From NCBI RefSeq assembly GCF_000010805.1, contig NC_012522.1, forward strand, positions 1,612,001-1,676,000: a stretch of DNA of 64,000 nucleotides, read 5' to 3'. This DNA comes from Rhodococcus opacus B4. GTDB taxonomy: Bacteria > Actinomycetota > Actinomycetes > Mycobacteriales > Mycobacteriaceae. Of the stretch, positions 16,401-24,388 are shown one piece after another. Every line of letters starts with the position of its first letter. The first letter of the stretch is position 1. The notes beneath the pieces were generated by a model. The model was not told the DNA's origin, did no database searches, and worked only from the letters and a program-made list of their open reading frames with translations. A program made the position numbers and the translations under genes.

Positions 16401-17891
16401 GAGGTCGTCGACCATCAGGTCCGCACACCACGGCGGCGGGGCGGCGTCGACGAGAACCCCGATACCGACGTCGGCCGCTGACAGGGCGTGCGGTGCCCGG
16501 CCTGCCACCACCGCGACCGTCGCGCCGTTCGCCTGCAACTGCGCGACGGCGTCGCGGAGGTCCGCGTCCGGCGATCCGCTCGACGGGAGCAGATCGTCGA
16601 AAGCCGAGCGGAGTCCGCCGAGTCCGTCCACGTTCACCGATATCACCTGGGCGCCCGACGTGCGGGCCTGCGTGAGCACGGCCGCCGCATTCGCGTGGTG
16701 GGCACGCGTCACGAGGACCGCGGAATCCTCGTCCACGGCGGCCGAGGCGACGTCGCCCGGAAGGTCGGCGAGCGCGTGCCAGCCCACCCCGAGGGTGCCG
16801 TTCTCGACGGCGGACCGCGCGGCCTCCCACACTCTCGTCCGGTCGGCGTCCCGGACCGCGCGGAGTCCGCTCACCCGCAGCTCGGCCGTGTGCAGCACGT
16901 CGGGGTCCACGACCACCGCGTCGACCCGGTCCAGGCAGCGCAGTGCGGCGGGTCGCAGAACCAGCACGGAGTGACGGTCGGCGAGTCCGCGGCCCAGCGT
17001 CGCGGCGAAGGCCTCACGTGCGGTGCGGGCAGCCTTCGGCGCGGCGACCAGGGCCGCGTCCGCGGCGCCCGCGACACTGCGGGTCGCGACCCCCACCGCC
17101 GTCGCCCCCACGAACTGCGCGATCGCCGCCCGGTCGACGTCTCGCTCCACCGGCCCGGGCGTGGCGCGCACGCGGGGGCGGTCGTCCGAGTCGTCCGCCG
17201 GGGCCTCGGCCAGTTCGGGTTCGCGGCGGTGCCACACCTGCCGGCCGGACCACGCCTCTGCCGTGATCGCCGACCGCAGTGCCACGTCGACGGCGAGGGA
17301 TGCCGGTGCGCGCCGCAGCACGTCGCCGACGGCTTGAGCGGTGGCGAGCAGCAGTTCGGCGGCGTCCGGCCCGAGCCGGTTCTCCACCATGTCGCGCAGC
17401 CGCGGCTGATAGTTGACGAAGGTGACCACGGCGGCGGGCACCGCCGCCGGCAGGCTCGGCATCGGAAGCAGGCGGACACCGGCCGCCGCGACGAGGCCCG
17501 TCGTCGCCGCGGCCAGGGCGAGAGCCCGTTCGGCGAGCGCGACGTCGTCGCCGGGCAGTTCCCTGGGGCGGTCCCGGACTGCGCCGCGCGCGAGCGGGCG
17601 GGCGGCATCCTCCGCTCGTTCGACCACCGCGCACAGTGCGGTCACCGACGGTCCGTCGTCGCCGACCGTCACCACCATCCGGGACAGCGGGCGGTTGAGT
17701 TCCGCTCCGTCCACACCGGCGGTCGCGCGGACCGCGGCGAGAACGGCTGCGGCCACGTCGTCGCCGTGCGGTCCGTCGAGTCCGCGGACCTCGATCCAGG
17801 CACGGCCGTGTCCGGAACTCGCGCGGCGGGCCGGAGTTCCCCCCAGCACCTCGGTGGTGATCTGTGTCGCGGTCCGCACGGTGGTGGTCAT
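13488..17891 (-). CDS. ctpI: Giant CtpI-like P-type ATPase with a degenerate second P domain
   Basis: The product is 1467 residues from ATG 17889-17891. A longer in-frame reading is possible but would overlap the preceding small gene. The C-terminal half is a full P-type ATPase: 'SSLTGESLPVSKQ' near 750, 'AVAAVPEGLP' in the transport helix near 860, 'CFDKTGTLSENR' with the phosphorylated Asp near 905, 'SLKGAPEV', and 'MVGDGANDAAAIR' near 1166. PEGLP in place of a CPx motif argues for an alkaline-earth or light-metal type cargo rather than copper. The first 600 residues contain remnants of another P domain ('VVVDPDVLHTAELRV' near 325, 'AADVGIGV' near 470) with the catalytic motif lost. Length and layout fit the mycobacterial CtpI/CtpH type. 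Substrate not known. Confidence 0.85.
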   Translation of the reverse strand: MTTTVRTATQITTEVLGGTPARRASSGHGRAWIEVRGLDGPHGDDVAAAVLAAVRATAGVDGAELNRPLSRMVVTVGDDGPSVTALCAVVERAEDAARPLARGAVRDRPRELPGDDVALAERALALAAATTGLVAAAGVRLLPMPSLPAAVPAAVVTFVNYQPRLRDMVENRLGPDAAELLLATAQAVGDVLRRAPASLAVDVALRSAITAEAWSGRQVWHRREPELAEAPADDSDDRPRVRATPGPVERDVDRAAIAQFVGATAVGVATRSVAGAADAALVAAPKAARTAREAFAATLGRGLADRHSVLVLRPAALRCLDRVDAVVVDPDVLHTAELRVSGLRAVRDADRTRVWEAARSAVENGTLGVGWHALADLPGDVASAAVDEDSAVLVTRAHHANAAAVLTQARTSGAQVISVNVDGLGGLRSAFDDLLPSSGSPDADLRDAVAQLQANGATVAVVAGRAPHALSAADVGIGVLVDAAPPPWCADLMVDDLAGVWRVLRSLPDARTASRRGVEIATAASMLGALVMLPGVRGRGPGPVTVGAAAGLWTGHSLARSVLRAENPPAAPVHAWHELPALDVRRLLPVHEDEGAAAPRRRSVRLVLAPAEAIGRITAWPVGLAWDFGRAMRTELSDPLTPVLATGSAASALLGSPIDAVLVGSVLAGNAALSAVQRLHAERLLNRLLAAGDPPAHRVAGSANSRVTERVEASRLRPGDVIEILPGEVVPADGRLVEAPGVEVDESSLTGESLPVSKQTSPTPGAPIGERACMVFAGTTILTGTATAIVTAVGDATEAGRAGAITPASASQVGLQAQLRSLTDRVLPVSVGGGALVTAVGFLRGTGLRQAVTSGVAVAVAAVPEGLPLVATLAQQAAARRLTRSGALVRAPRSVEALGRVDVVCFDKTGTLSENRLRVVSAVPERGFDREDVLACAGRSAVTPDGSPAAHATDVAIADAAADLLPPEGEHRSYLPFRSGRPYSASLSKTHLSLKGAPEVVVAACTGIDADEVHDTVLGMAADGLRVIAVARRTVTKFQSRRAADDADVLDELCGSGLQLVGLLGLADTPRPEAAGLLPDLERLQVGVRLITGDHPVTATAITRELGLPVSSEQVISGTEWDTLSHRGQENAVEKCVVFARMTPEHKVQIVQTLERVGHVCAMVGDGANDAAAIRAASVGIGVSSRGSDPARSAADVVLLDGRVDALRDALDEGRQLWRRVQAGVSVLLGGNAGEVAFALIGSAIAGRSPLTARQLLLVNVLTDALPAAALAVSPPNEQTRGEGRGPDSAALWRTVAIRGTATAAGATTAWALASVTGRQRRASTVGLVALVGTQLGQTLIDSRSPLVVLTAGGSLAALTVMVSTPGVSQLLGCTPLGPVGWAQALGCAGAATAAAAFAPALLEKLAGDSTISMTPARSSTAYTSRSGGVSTRVTTPVNGSPAPEKTPAAVWATALSTTDTVRGQGG

Positions 17892-17934
17892 CAGACCGGC
17901 GGCGACGGCGAAATATCGACCGAGTCCCACGGCG

Positions 17935-18258
17935 CTACTGTGCGGTCGAGGTGGGGGCTTCGGTGTCGCGTGAGGTTCGCGACCCCGCGCCGAACTGCCG
18001 CAGCACGAGCGCCGCCCCGCCCGCGGTGACCAGCACCGGCCACTCGACCAGTCCCGCCGCACCGACGGCCGCCAGGGTCAGAGCCGCGGCCGGTGTCGAA
18101 TGACTTCCGCTCTCCATGCCGGCCCGGGCTCCGCTCGCCGCCCCGCGCACTCCGCAGACCACGCCGCCGAGTGCCGCTCCCCCGACCGCTCCGACCGCAC
18201 TCGTCGTCGCGTTCGCGGCACCTGTCACGGCGTTCACTGCGCCGTCGACGATTCGCAT
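17935..18258 (-). CDS. Small Gly/Ala-rich membrane protein, first gene of the ATPase operon
   Basis: The product has 107 residues from ATG 18256-18258. Residues 5-45 are Gly/Ala/Val-rich with small-residue spacing (GAVGGAALGGVVCGVRGAASGARAG), suggesting a membrane-associated helix. A second hydrophobic stretch at about 57-86 contains 'GLVEWPVLVTAGGAALVL', related to the stretch in the small protein encoded downstream at 13147. A single Cys lies at 35 and the C-terminus is polar. It precedes the ATPase start by 43 bases and has a CsoR-type palindrome about 58 bases upstream. Probably an accessory subunit or metal-handling partner of the ATPase; no known family recognised. Confidence 0.68.
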   Translation of the reverse strand: MRIVDGAVNAVTGAANATTSAVGAVGGAALGGVVCGVRGAASGARAGMESGSHSTPAAALTLAAVGAAGLVEWPVLVTAGGAALVLRQFGAGSRTSRDTEAPTSTAQ

Positions 18259-18315
18259 GATGAGCTCCCATCGGCCGTGGCCACTCCCGCCGGTGCACGG
18301 CGGATCATGTCTGCG

Positions 18316-18333
18316 ATACCCCCCTCAGGGTAT
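18316..18333. promoter_or_regulatory. CsoR-type operator upstream of the P-type ATPase operon
   Basis: ATACCC (18316-18321) and GGGTAT (18328-18333) form a perfect inverted repeat around CCCTCA. Read on the minus strand it is ATACCCTGAGGGGGGTAT, close to the B. subtilis copZA CsoR site as I recall it (ATACCCTACGGGGGTAT). TTGAGA overlaps its upstream side on the minus strand as a possible -35 box. It lies 58 bases before the first gene of the operon and 50 bases from the convergent side of no other promoter. CsoR/CstR-family binding is inferred from the site alone; no regulator gene of that family is in the window. Confidence 0.6.
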
Positions 18334-18382
18334 TCTCAACCGCCGCACACCGGAACAGATTTCAGGGAACTCTCGACGAATC

Positions 18383-19252
18383 TCAGATACTGTTCTGCCC
18401 CAGGGGAATTCGCTCGCCCTGTTCGGTGCGCCAGAAGTCCCGACCGTCGTAGGTCACGACGTCGCCGCTGATGTGACTGGCAACGGCACCCGCAGCCGTC
18501 GTCGGGTCGGGGAATCGCCGGCCCTGCATCGGTCCGCGCATGATCTCCAGCGACTGCGTGCCGGGGTCGAACCGTCCGACCAGTCGATACCCCTCGAAGT
18601 CGGCGACCACCTCGAGTCGGGTGTCTGCCAGTTCGTCCGATACGGCGGCCGCTTTCGCCGGCTTCTTGCGGGCGGACGCTTCGGCGAGCGCGTCCGCCCG
18701 CAACGTTGCCGCAGTGGTGGCACGCTGGGCGTCGCTGTAGCGGCTGGGGTCCTTCTCCCCCGCCAGGCCGAGCAGGTCCCAGCGGCCGCGACCGTGCGCG
18801 ATCCGGCTCAGCGGAATCGCGTGATGCCCGGTTCGGGTGCGGCCGGGAGTGTCCATCATCCACAGATCCACCTCGGCACGGATGTCGTCGGCGACCTCGG
18901 CGGAGGGCACGACGAAGAACTCCTCCGGAGTGCTCGCGAGGTCCACGAACACCCAGAACTGTGAACCGGTGTCGTCGTCGTCGAGCGATTCGTCCTGTTT
19001 ACGGGCCTGCCAGTCGCCGCTCAGCTTGGAACGCACCCGCACGATGCAACTCGTGCCGTCGTCGCCCCAGACCTGGACCGGGTTGCGACGCGAGTGGGTG
19101 AGCCGGACTGCTTTGCCGCCCCGTTCCACGACATCGGCGATGAAGGCCTGGATTCCCCGGCTGGCGGTGTCTTCCACTGTGTACGTGTCCGTCCGTGATT
19201 CTGCGTCCCGTACGCAGGTGGAGAGAGGTGTGGCGACGGGTTTGCGCAGCAC
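18383..19252 (-). CDS. Uncharacterised protein with possible RAMA-like C-terminus
   Basis: The product has 289 residues from GTG 19250-19252, with a strong AGGAGGAG about 11 bases upstream. Two regions stand out. The first (about 25-125) has 'GGKAVRLTHSRRNPVQVW...CIVRVRSKLSGDWQ' and 'FWVFVDLASTPEEFFVVPSAEVADDI'. This resembles restriction-endonuclease-fold proteins that end a strand in 'vfVdl...yvVPs', although no complete catalytic D-ExK set can be assigned. The last 70 residues ('ADFEGYRLVGRFDPGTQSLEI...AAGAVASHI...YDGRDFWR') are reminiscent of a RAMA-type module, which accompanies DNA-modification systems. Between them lies a Lys/Ala-rich linker. No methylase or helicase neighbour is present. 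Function unknown. Confidence 0.6.
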   Translation of the reverse strand: MLRKPVATPLSTCVRDAESRTDTYTVEDTASRGIQAFIADVVERGGKAVRLTHSRRNPVQVWGDDGTSCIVRVRSKLSGDWQARKQDESLDDDDTGSQFWVFVDLASTPEEFFVVPSAEVADDIRAEVDLWMMDTPGRTRTGHHAIPLSRIAHGRGRWDLLGLAGEKDPSRYSDAQRATTAATLRADALAEASARKKPAKAAAVSDELADTRLEVVADFEGYRLVGRFDPGTQSLEIMRGPMQGRRFPDPTTAAGAVASHISGDVVTYDGRDFWRTEQGERIPLGQNSI

Positions 19253-19302
19253 GACTCGGCGTTCTCCTCCTCACCCTACGTGCCGTGCCCGGTGAGCGGT
19301 GA

Positions 19303-21036
19303 CTACCCGACCGGGTGGGCTACCTCCGCGGCCTCGGCGAACAGCCACGACAGCACCAGCGCACCGGGGTCCACGACACCTCGCGCGGCCTCACCGATGT
19401 AGCTGGCCCGGCCGCGCCTCGCGGTGAGGTCGGCGGTGGCCTCGGCTCCGCGGGCGGACGCGTCCGCAGCCTCGGCCAGGCCGTCGGCCAGACTCCTCCC
19501 CGCGGCGACGGCCGATTCGAAGGCGGCCACGGCGGGGGCGATGGCATCGATCATCGTCTTGTCTCCGGGTTGCGCCCCGCCGAGTTCCTGGATCGTGTCG
19601 AGGCCTGCCCGTGCGGCGGCGGCGATCGCCTTCGCGTCCACACCCTGCGGTGCGTCGGCGGCCACCCGGTAGAACTGCCGGAACCAGACGCCGAACAGCG
19701 CGCCCGACGTGCCACCGGCATGGCCGAGGTAGGCGTCGGACAGCGACTCGAAGATCGTCGCCGGGGAGTACCGGTCGCGGATCCCGGCGACGTCGACGTG
19801 GTCGAGTGCGGCCACCATGTTGGTGCCGAAGTCGCCGTCGCCCGCGCGGCGGTCGAGGTCGGTGAGGTTCGGTTCCTCGGTGAGGACCTTCTCGACGAAC
19901 GCGCCGATCCACCTGCCCACCGCCGCCCGGCCGAGTGCGTCGACGGTATCGGGAACTTTCGCCTCGTCCACGCGGGAGGCGACGTCCGACCGGAACTGCA
20001 CCGCGGATCGGTCTGCGATGCCGCGGAATTCGCCGGCAGGCGCGTTCGGCCATCCCGGTGCGGCGGTCGGGGTGTCCCAGAGGTCGAGGAGTTCGTCGTC
20101 GCAGCGCACCAGCGTGATGGACGCGCCGTCCATGTCGAGGGCGGTGACGAAACTGCCGACCAGCGAGCGCCGGATCACCACTCCCCTTTCGGCGAGGTAG
20201 TCGGCGAATTCTGCGAACAGCAGTTGCAATTCGAGCGGATGGGCCGCACCGAGCCCGTTGACGATCGCGATCACCGGATCCCCGCGCTGCACGCCGAGCG
20301 AGGCGAGCACGGGGTCGGTCAGCCGGCGGACCAGTTCGGCGGCGGGCAGCGCGTCGACCCGTTCGGTTCCGCGTTCGCCGTGGATGCCGATCCCGAGTTC
20401 GATCTGCCCCTCCGGGAGGTCGAACGACGGCGAGTCCGACCCCGGCACGGTGCACGCTCGCAGTGCCACGGCCATGCTGCGGGAATTCCGGGCCGTGCGT
20501 CGCCCGAACTCCGCGACGGCGGCGAGGTCGTCTCCGCGTTCGGCCGAAGCGCCGCAGATCTTCTCGACCGCGATCGTGGCCGCGGTGCCGCGGCGCCCGG
20601 GCCCGTCCTCCTGTTCGGACGCGACGTCGTCGTCGACGAGGACGTGCTCGACCGTGACGCCGTCCTCCGCCGCCAGGTCGCCGGCGATGCGGAAGTTGAG
20701 GACGTCGCCGGTGTAGTTCTTCACGATGTGCACGACCCCGCCGCCGGCGTCCACGGCCCGGGTGGCGGCCCGCACCTGCATCGCGTTGGGTGAGCTGAAG
20801 ATCAGGCCGGGGCAGGCTCCGGTGAGCATGCCCCGGCCGACGAATCCGGCGTGCAGCGGTTCGTGCCCGGACCCACCGCCCGACAGCAACGCGACCTGCC
20901 CCGACGGCAATGGTTCCCGCCGCGTCAGGTAACCCGGTTCCGGATGCCATTCGAGGTCGTCGGTGGTGGCGACGGCCCCGCGGAGCGCGTCGACGACGAA
21001 AGACTTGGGCGAGTTCAGGAACTGTGGTTGCGCCAT
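19303..21036 (-). CDS. dhaK: One-chain ATP-dependent dihydroxyacetone kinase (DhaK-DhaL fusion)
   Basis: The product has 577 residues. The DhaK half shows 'LSGGGSGHEPLHAGFVG' and 'SSPNAMQVRAATRAVDAGGGV', and 'GIGIHGERG' has the His near 218 that binds dihydroxyacetone covalently in this family. The DhaL half begins near 370 and has 'DRRAGDGDFGTNM' near 401 (Mg-ATP aspartates) and 'GHAGGTSGALFGVWF'. Having both halves in one chain means ATP, not the PTS, is the phosphate donor. It is monocistronic: the gene upstream (flavin monooxygenase, same strand) ends nine bases before this start, so read-through is possible despite palindromic repeat copy 3 at the junction. Product: dihydroxyacetone phosphate for glycolysis. 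Confidence 0.9.
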   Translation of the reverse strand: MAQPQFLNSPKSFVVDALRGAVATTDDLEWHPEPGYLTRREPLPSGQVALLSGGGSGHEPLHAGFVGRGMLTGACPGLIFSSPNAMQVRAATRAVDAGGGVVHIVKNYTGDVLNFRIAGDLAAEDGVTVEHVLVDDDVASEQEDGPGRRGTAATIAVEKICGASAERGDDLAAVAEFGRRTARNSRSMAVALRACTVPGSDSPSFDLPEGQIELGIGIHGERGTERVDALPAAELVRRLTDPVLASLGVQRGDPVIAIVNGLGAAHPLELQLLFAEFADYLAERGVVIRRSLVGSFVTALDMDGASITLVRCDDELLDLWDTPTAAPGWPNAPAGEFRGIADRSAVQFRSDVASRVDEAKVPDTVDALGRAAVGRWIGAFVEKVLTEEPNLTDLDRRAGDGDFGTNMVAALDHVDVAGIRDRYSPATIFESLSDAYLGHAGGTSGALFGVWFRQFYRVAADAPQGVDAKAIAAAARAGLDTIQELGGAQPGDKTMIDAIAPAVAAFESAVAAGRSLADGLAEAADASARGAEATADLTARRGRASYIGEAARGVVDPGALVLSWLFAEAAEVAHPVG

Positions 21037-21045
21037 GCCCCCACG

Positions 21046-22992
21046 CTAAACCTCCGCATGTGAGTGCCGCGGAGTACCGGAGCACACTTTGCCACTCACG
21101 TGGGAGGCGGCGGCGAGCGCTTCCTCGAACTCCCGGCGGCCCGACTGCGACCCGAGCAGCAACGCGAGCCGGGTCAGGAAACCCTCCCGGTCCGATTCGC
21201 CCGCCTGGTCGAGCGCCTCCGACAGCCCCATCCACACGTTCTCGCGCAGCGACTCCTCCGGGCTCGCGGCCGTGCCGGTGTGCGCGGGGACGACACCCAC
21301 CGCGGGGGCGGTCGCCGCCCTCACGTGCTCGTGCACCTCCCCGAGCAGCGCCAGGTCCCGGACCCGGCACAGGACGAGCCCGTCCGGGCGGATGACGAAG
21401 CACTCGCCGGGGGACGCGCCGAGAGCGGCCGAGACCGCCCCGTCGGGGTCGTCCAGGACGGTCAGGTCCGCCGCCGCGTCCACCACCGCACCGGGTGCGG
21501 GGACGACGACCGCCCGCACCAACTCGGGCGAGAGCGCCGTCGCGAGCCCAGATGCGTGCGCGGCGATCATCCGAGCACCGGCCGCATCCACTCCGACACC
21601 GAGCACCGCGAAACCCGTTCCGCGCACACGGTTCAGCGAAGACTCCACCGACCCCTCGGCGGTGACGACGCGAACTCGCCTGTCTTCCAGCGGATCCCCG
21701 GGCAGCAGCCCGGTCGTGCCCTCGGCCACCGGCCACGTCAGCGGCGACAGGTGCGCGTGCGTCGCACTGGACTGCCGCGGATTGATCAGGTGCCCGAACT
21801 CCGGGTGGGTCGTGGCCAGCGCCAGGACGGCGTCGCGGGTGGTGCGGTAGCCGTGGCTGCCGGGCGACATGATCAGCGTCGACTTTCCGGCGTTGTCGAC
21901 GTTCTGCTGCCAGGCACCGCGACGTTCAGCCGAATATGCCTGCAGCAGTGCTTCGTCCGCGGTTCCGTGGACGACGGCGGCCAGCGTCCAGGCGAGGGTC
22001 TCGGCGTCCTCCATTCCGGAGTTCAGCCCGCGGACGCCGAAGATCGGCACCAGGTGCGCGGCGTCGCCGGCGAACAGGATGCGACCGTGCGTGAAGTCGT
22101 CCAGCGCGAGCGCGTGCGCGCGGTAGAAGCCGTGCCACTCGAGGGTCCACGGCACGTCGTTCTCTAGCCAGTCGAGGTGCCGGGTGATCCGGTCGCGGAT
22201 GCGGTCTTCTTGTGTCTCGAGTTCGGCGTCGTCGGAGCCGTCGAGTTGGTAGTCGATGCGCCAGATGTCGCGGGGCTGCTGATGCATGATGATCGTCGAG
22301 CCGGGGTTGCTCGGCGGGTCGAACCACACCATCCGTTCGGCGGGCAGCGTCGATTCCCAGTGGATGTCGGCGATGACGTAGTTGCCCTGATAGCTGTTTC
22401 CCTGCAACCGGATTCCCGCGAGTTCGCGCATGCGACTGCGCCCGCCGTCGGCGGCCACCACCCACCGCGCGCGCAGCCGGCGCGTGCCGAACGCGGTGTC
22501 GATGTCGAGTGTCACGTCCTCGTCCGACCGCAGGACCCCGGCGACGCTGGACGACCAATGGAATGTGATCAGCGGGTGCGCGAGCAGCGTGTCGGTCATG
22601 ATCTGCTCGATCTCGGACTGCGACACGTTGACCATGGGACCGCGGACGTCGTGCTCGCCGTGCGCCATCTCGAAGTGCAGCACCTGCTCGTCGCGGTAGA
22701 AGCTGCGCCCGCCCACCCAGGGCAGCACGATCTTCTCGAGTTCCGGGCCGAAACCGAGCCGGGCGGCCACCTCGAGGCTGTGCCGGGAGATACAGATCGC
22801 GCGGCTGCCGAACGACACCTGGTCGGCGGCCTCGAGCACGGTGACGGGGATGCCGCGCTGCGCGAGACCGAGCGCCACGCCCATGCCGACCGGTCCTGCG
22901 CCCACGACGACGACGGGCAGGGTGTCGTCGGTTGCGGCGGTCGACGCGAAGTCCGTCGCCGAATACTTCTGTGGCTGAAAGTAGGTGGACAT
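21046..22992 (-). CDS. FAD-dependent aromatic monooxygenase, MhpA/phenol-hydroxylase type
   Basis: The product has 648 residues. FAD/NADPH motifs of class A flavoprotein hydroxylases are present: 'VVGAGPVGMG' (about 30-39), 'VVAADGGRSRMRELAGI' (the DG motif, about 185-200) and 'ILFAGDAAHLVPIFGVRGLNSGMEDAETLAW' (the GD motif, about 305-335). The extra 250 C-terminal residues end in a thioredoxin-like domain ('VLGVGVDAAGARMIAAHASG...ECFVIRPDGLVLCRV'), as in phenol and 3-(3-hydroxyphenyl)propionate hydroxylases. Substrate unknown. It follows the MHS transporter by one base, so they are co-transcribed. Its last 16 codons (from 'HVSGKVCSG' on) are encoded by palindromic repeat copy 3, which has replaced the native C-terminus. 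Confidence 0.85.
   Translation of the reverse strand: MSTYFQPQKYSATDFASTAATDDTLPVVVVGAGPVGMGVALGLAQRGIPVTVLEAADQVSFGSRAICISRHSLEVAARLGFGPELEKIVLPWVGGRSFYRDEQVLHFEMAHGEHDVRGPMVNVSQSEIEQIMTDTLLAHPLITFHWSSSVAGVLRSDEDVTLDIDTAFGTRRLRARWVVAADGGRSRMRELAGIRLQGNSYQGNYVIADIHWESTLPAERMVWFDPPSNPGSTIIMHQQPRDIWRIDYQLDGSDDAELETQEDRIRDRITRHLDWLENDVPWTLEWHGFYRAHALALDDFTHGRILFAGDAAHLVPIFGVRGLNSGMEDAETLAWTLAAVVHGTADEALLQAYSAERRGAWQQNVDNAGKSTLIMSPGSHGYRTTRDAVLALATTHPEFGHLINPRQSSATHAHLSPLTWPVAEGTTGLLPGDPLEDRRVRVVTAEGSVESSLNRVRGTGFAVLGVGVDAAGARMIAAHASGLATALSPELVRAVVVPAPGAVVDAAADLTVLDDPDGAVSAALGASPGECFVIRPDGLVLCRVRDLALLGEVHEHVRAATAPAVGVVPAHTGTAASPEESLRENVWMGLSEALDQAGESDREGFLTRLALLLGSQSGRREFEEALAAASHVSGKVCSGTPRHSHAEV
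21060..21099. repeat. 40-base palindromic repeat, copy 3, inside the 3' end of the monooxygenase gene
   Basis: Left arm GTGAGTGCCGCGGAGTACC (21060-21078), centre GG, right arm AGCACACTTTGCCACTCAC (21081-21099). The right arm matches the other copies better than the left. The monooxygenase frame runs straight through the element and stops at TAG 21046-21048, so the repeat is translated here. Confidence 0.85.
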
Positions 22993-22993
22993 G

Positions 22994-24307
22994 TCAGGCG
23001 ACCTCCGCCTTCTGTGCGTTCTTGTTCGTTTCCGGCAGTAGCAGAATGGCGACGAGACTGATCACGGCGATCACCACGAAGTAGGCGCTGATCGCGACGG
23101 AACTGCCGAAGGCCCCGAACAGCCACGTCGCGAGGACCGGTGCGAGCCCACCGCCGAGGATGGCGCCGATTTGGTAGCCGAGAGATGCTCCGCTGTAGCG
23201 GATGTGGGCGGGGAAGAGTTCCGCGAACAGCGCCGACTGCGGTCCGGCGGTGGTGCCGAGCACCGCGGCCATCACGACCATCGCGAGCAGCATGACCGGG
23301 AGCGACGCCGTGTCGATCAGCGGGAAGAACACCGCGGCGACGACCACCAGCGCGATCGAACTCCACGTGTACACGCGGCGCCTGCCGAGCACGTCCGACT
23401 TCCGGGCCGACACCGCCATGCCCGCCATCCAGACCGGGCACGCGACGATCAGCAGGGTCAGCATCGTGGCGCGGCTGAAGCCGAGTTCCTTCGTGCCGTA
23501 CGTCAGCACGTAGACCATGAAGACGTAGGCGATGCCGTTGGTCGCGATGAACGTGCCCGCGGCGAGCAGCACGGTCCGCCAGTTCTTCGTGAGTACCTCG
23601 ACGATCGGCATCTTCACGATCGTGTCGCTCTCCTTGGCCTCGGCGAAGGCCGGGGATTCGAAGACGCCGAGGCGAATCCACATCGCGACGCCGACGAGCA
23701 CCGCGCTCGTGAGGAACGGCACGCGCCAGCCCCAGGTCTGGAATGCGTCGTCGGACAGCAACTGCGTGACGCCGAGGAAGACGACGTTCGCCATGATCAC
23801 ACCGGCCGGGACACCCATCTGCGGTGCCGCGCCGTACAGTCCGCGCTTGCCTTCGGGGGCGTGTTCGGTGGCCATCAGCACCGCGCCGCCCCATTCACCG
23901 CCGACGCCGATGCCCTGCACGAACCGCAACGCGACCAGCAGGATGGGTGCGGCCACCCCGATGGCCTCGAAGTTCGGGAGCAGTCCGATGCCGACGGTCG
24001 CGGCGCCCATCATCGTGAGCGACAGCACCAGCATCGACTTGCGCCCGATGCGGTCACCGAAGTGGCCCATGACGACGCCACCGATGGGGCGGGCGATGAA
24101 GCCGACCGCGAAGGTGGCGAACGCGGCGAGGGTTCCGGCGAACGTCGACGCGCCGGGGAAGAATTGTGGTCCGATCACCAGGGCCGCGGCAGTGCCGTAG
24201 ATGAAGAAGTCGTACCACTCGATCGCGGTGCCGACGAAACTCGACAGGACTGCCCTGCGCGCTTCCTTGGGGGACACCGTCGGTGTCGCCTCGGTGATTG
24301 CCGTCAT
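22994..24307 (-). CDS. MHS-family (ShiA/ProP-like) metabolite:proton symporter
   Basis: The product has 437 residues. The ATG at 24305-24307 is preferred over an in-frame start at 24343 because GGGAAGG precedes only the former. 'SSFVGTAIEWYDFFIYG' in helix 1 and 'RPIGGVVMGHFGDRIGRKS' in loop 2-3 are MHS-subfamily signatures, shared with shikimate, alpha-ketoglutarate and proline/betaine carriers. Twelve hydrophobic segments can be counted. It lies one base upstream of the flavin monooxygenase and 137 bases downstream of a LysR gene on the same strand. The likely role is uptake of the carboxylate handled by this locus. A second carrier of the same subfamily opens the run at 34047. Confidence 0.85.
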   Translation of the reverse strand: MTAITEATPTVSPKEARRAVLSSFVGTAIEWYDFFIYGTAAALVIGPQFFPGASTFAGTLAAFATFAVGFIARPIGGVVMGHFGDRIGRKSMLVLSLTMMGAATVGIGLLPNFEAIGVAAPILLVALRFVQGIGVGGEWGGAVLMATEHAPEGKRGLYGAAPQMGVPAGVIMANVVFLGVTQLLSDDAFQTWGWRVPFLTSAVLVGVAMWIRLGVFESPAFAEAKESDTIVKMPIVEVLTKNWRTVLLAAGTFIATNGIAYVFMVYVLTYGTKELGFSRATMLTLLIVACPVWMAGMAVSARKSDVLGRRRVYTWSSIALVVVAAVFFPLIDTASLPVMLLAMVVMAAVLGTTAGPQSALFAELFPAHIRYSGASLGYQIGAILGGGLAPVLATWLFGAFGSSVAISAYFVVIAVISLVAILLLPETNKNAQKAEVA

Positions 24308-24388
24308 CTTCTGCCTTCCCGGTTCTGCTGCGCGCACACTCATCGCGTTACCGGAATGACAATGACCCCACTCACATACGTCTGAAAA

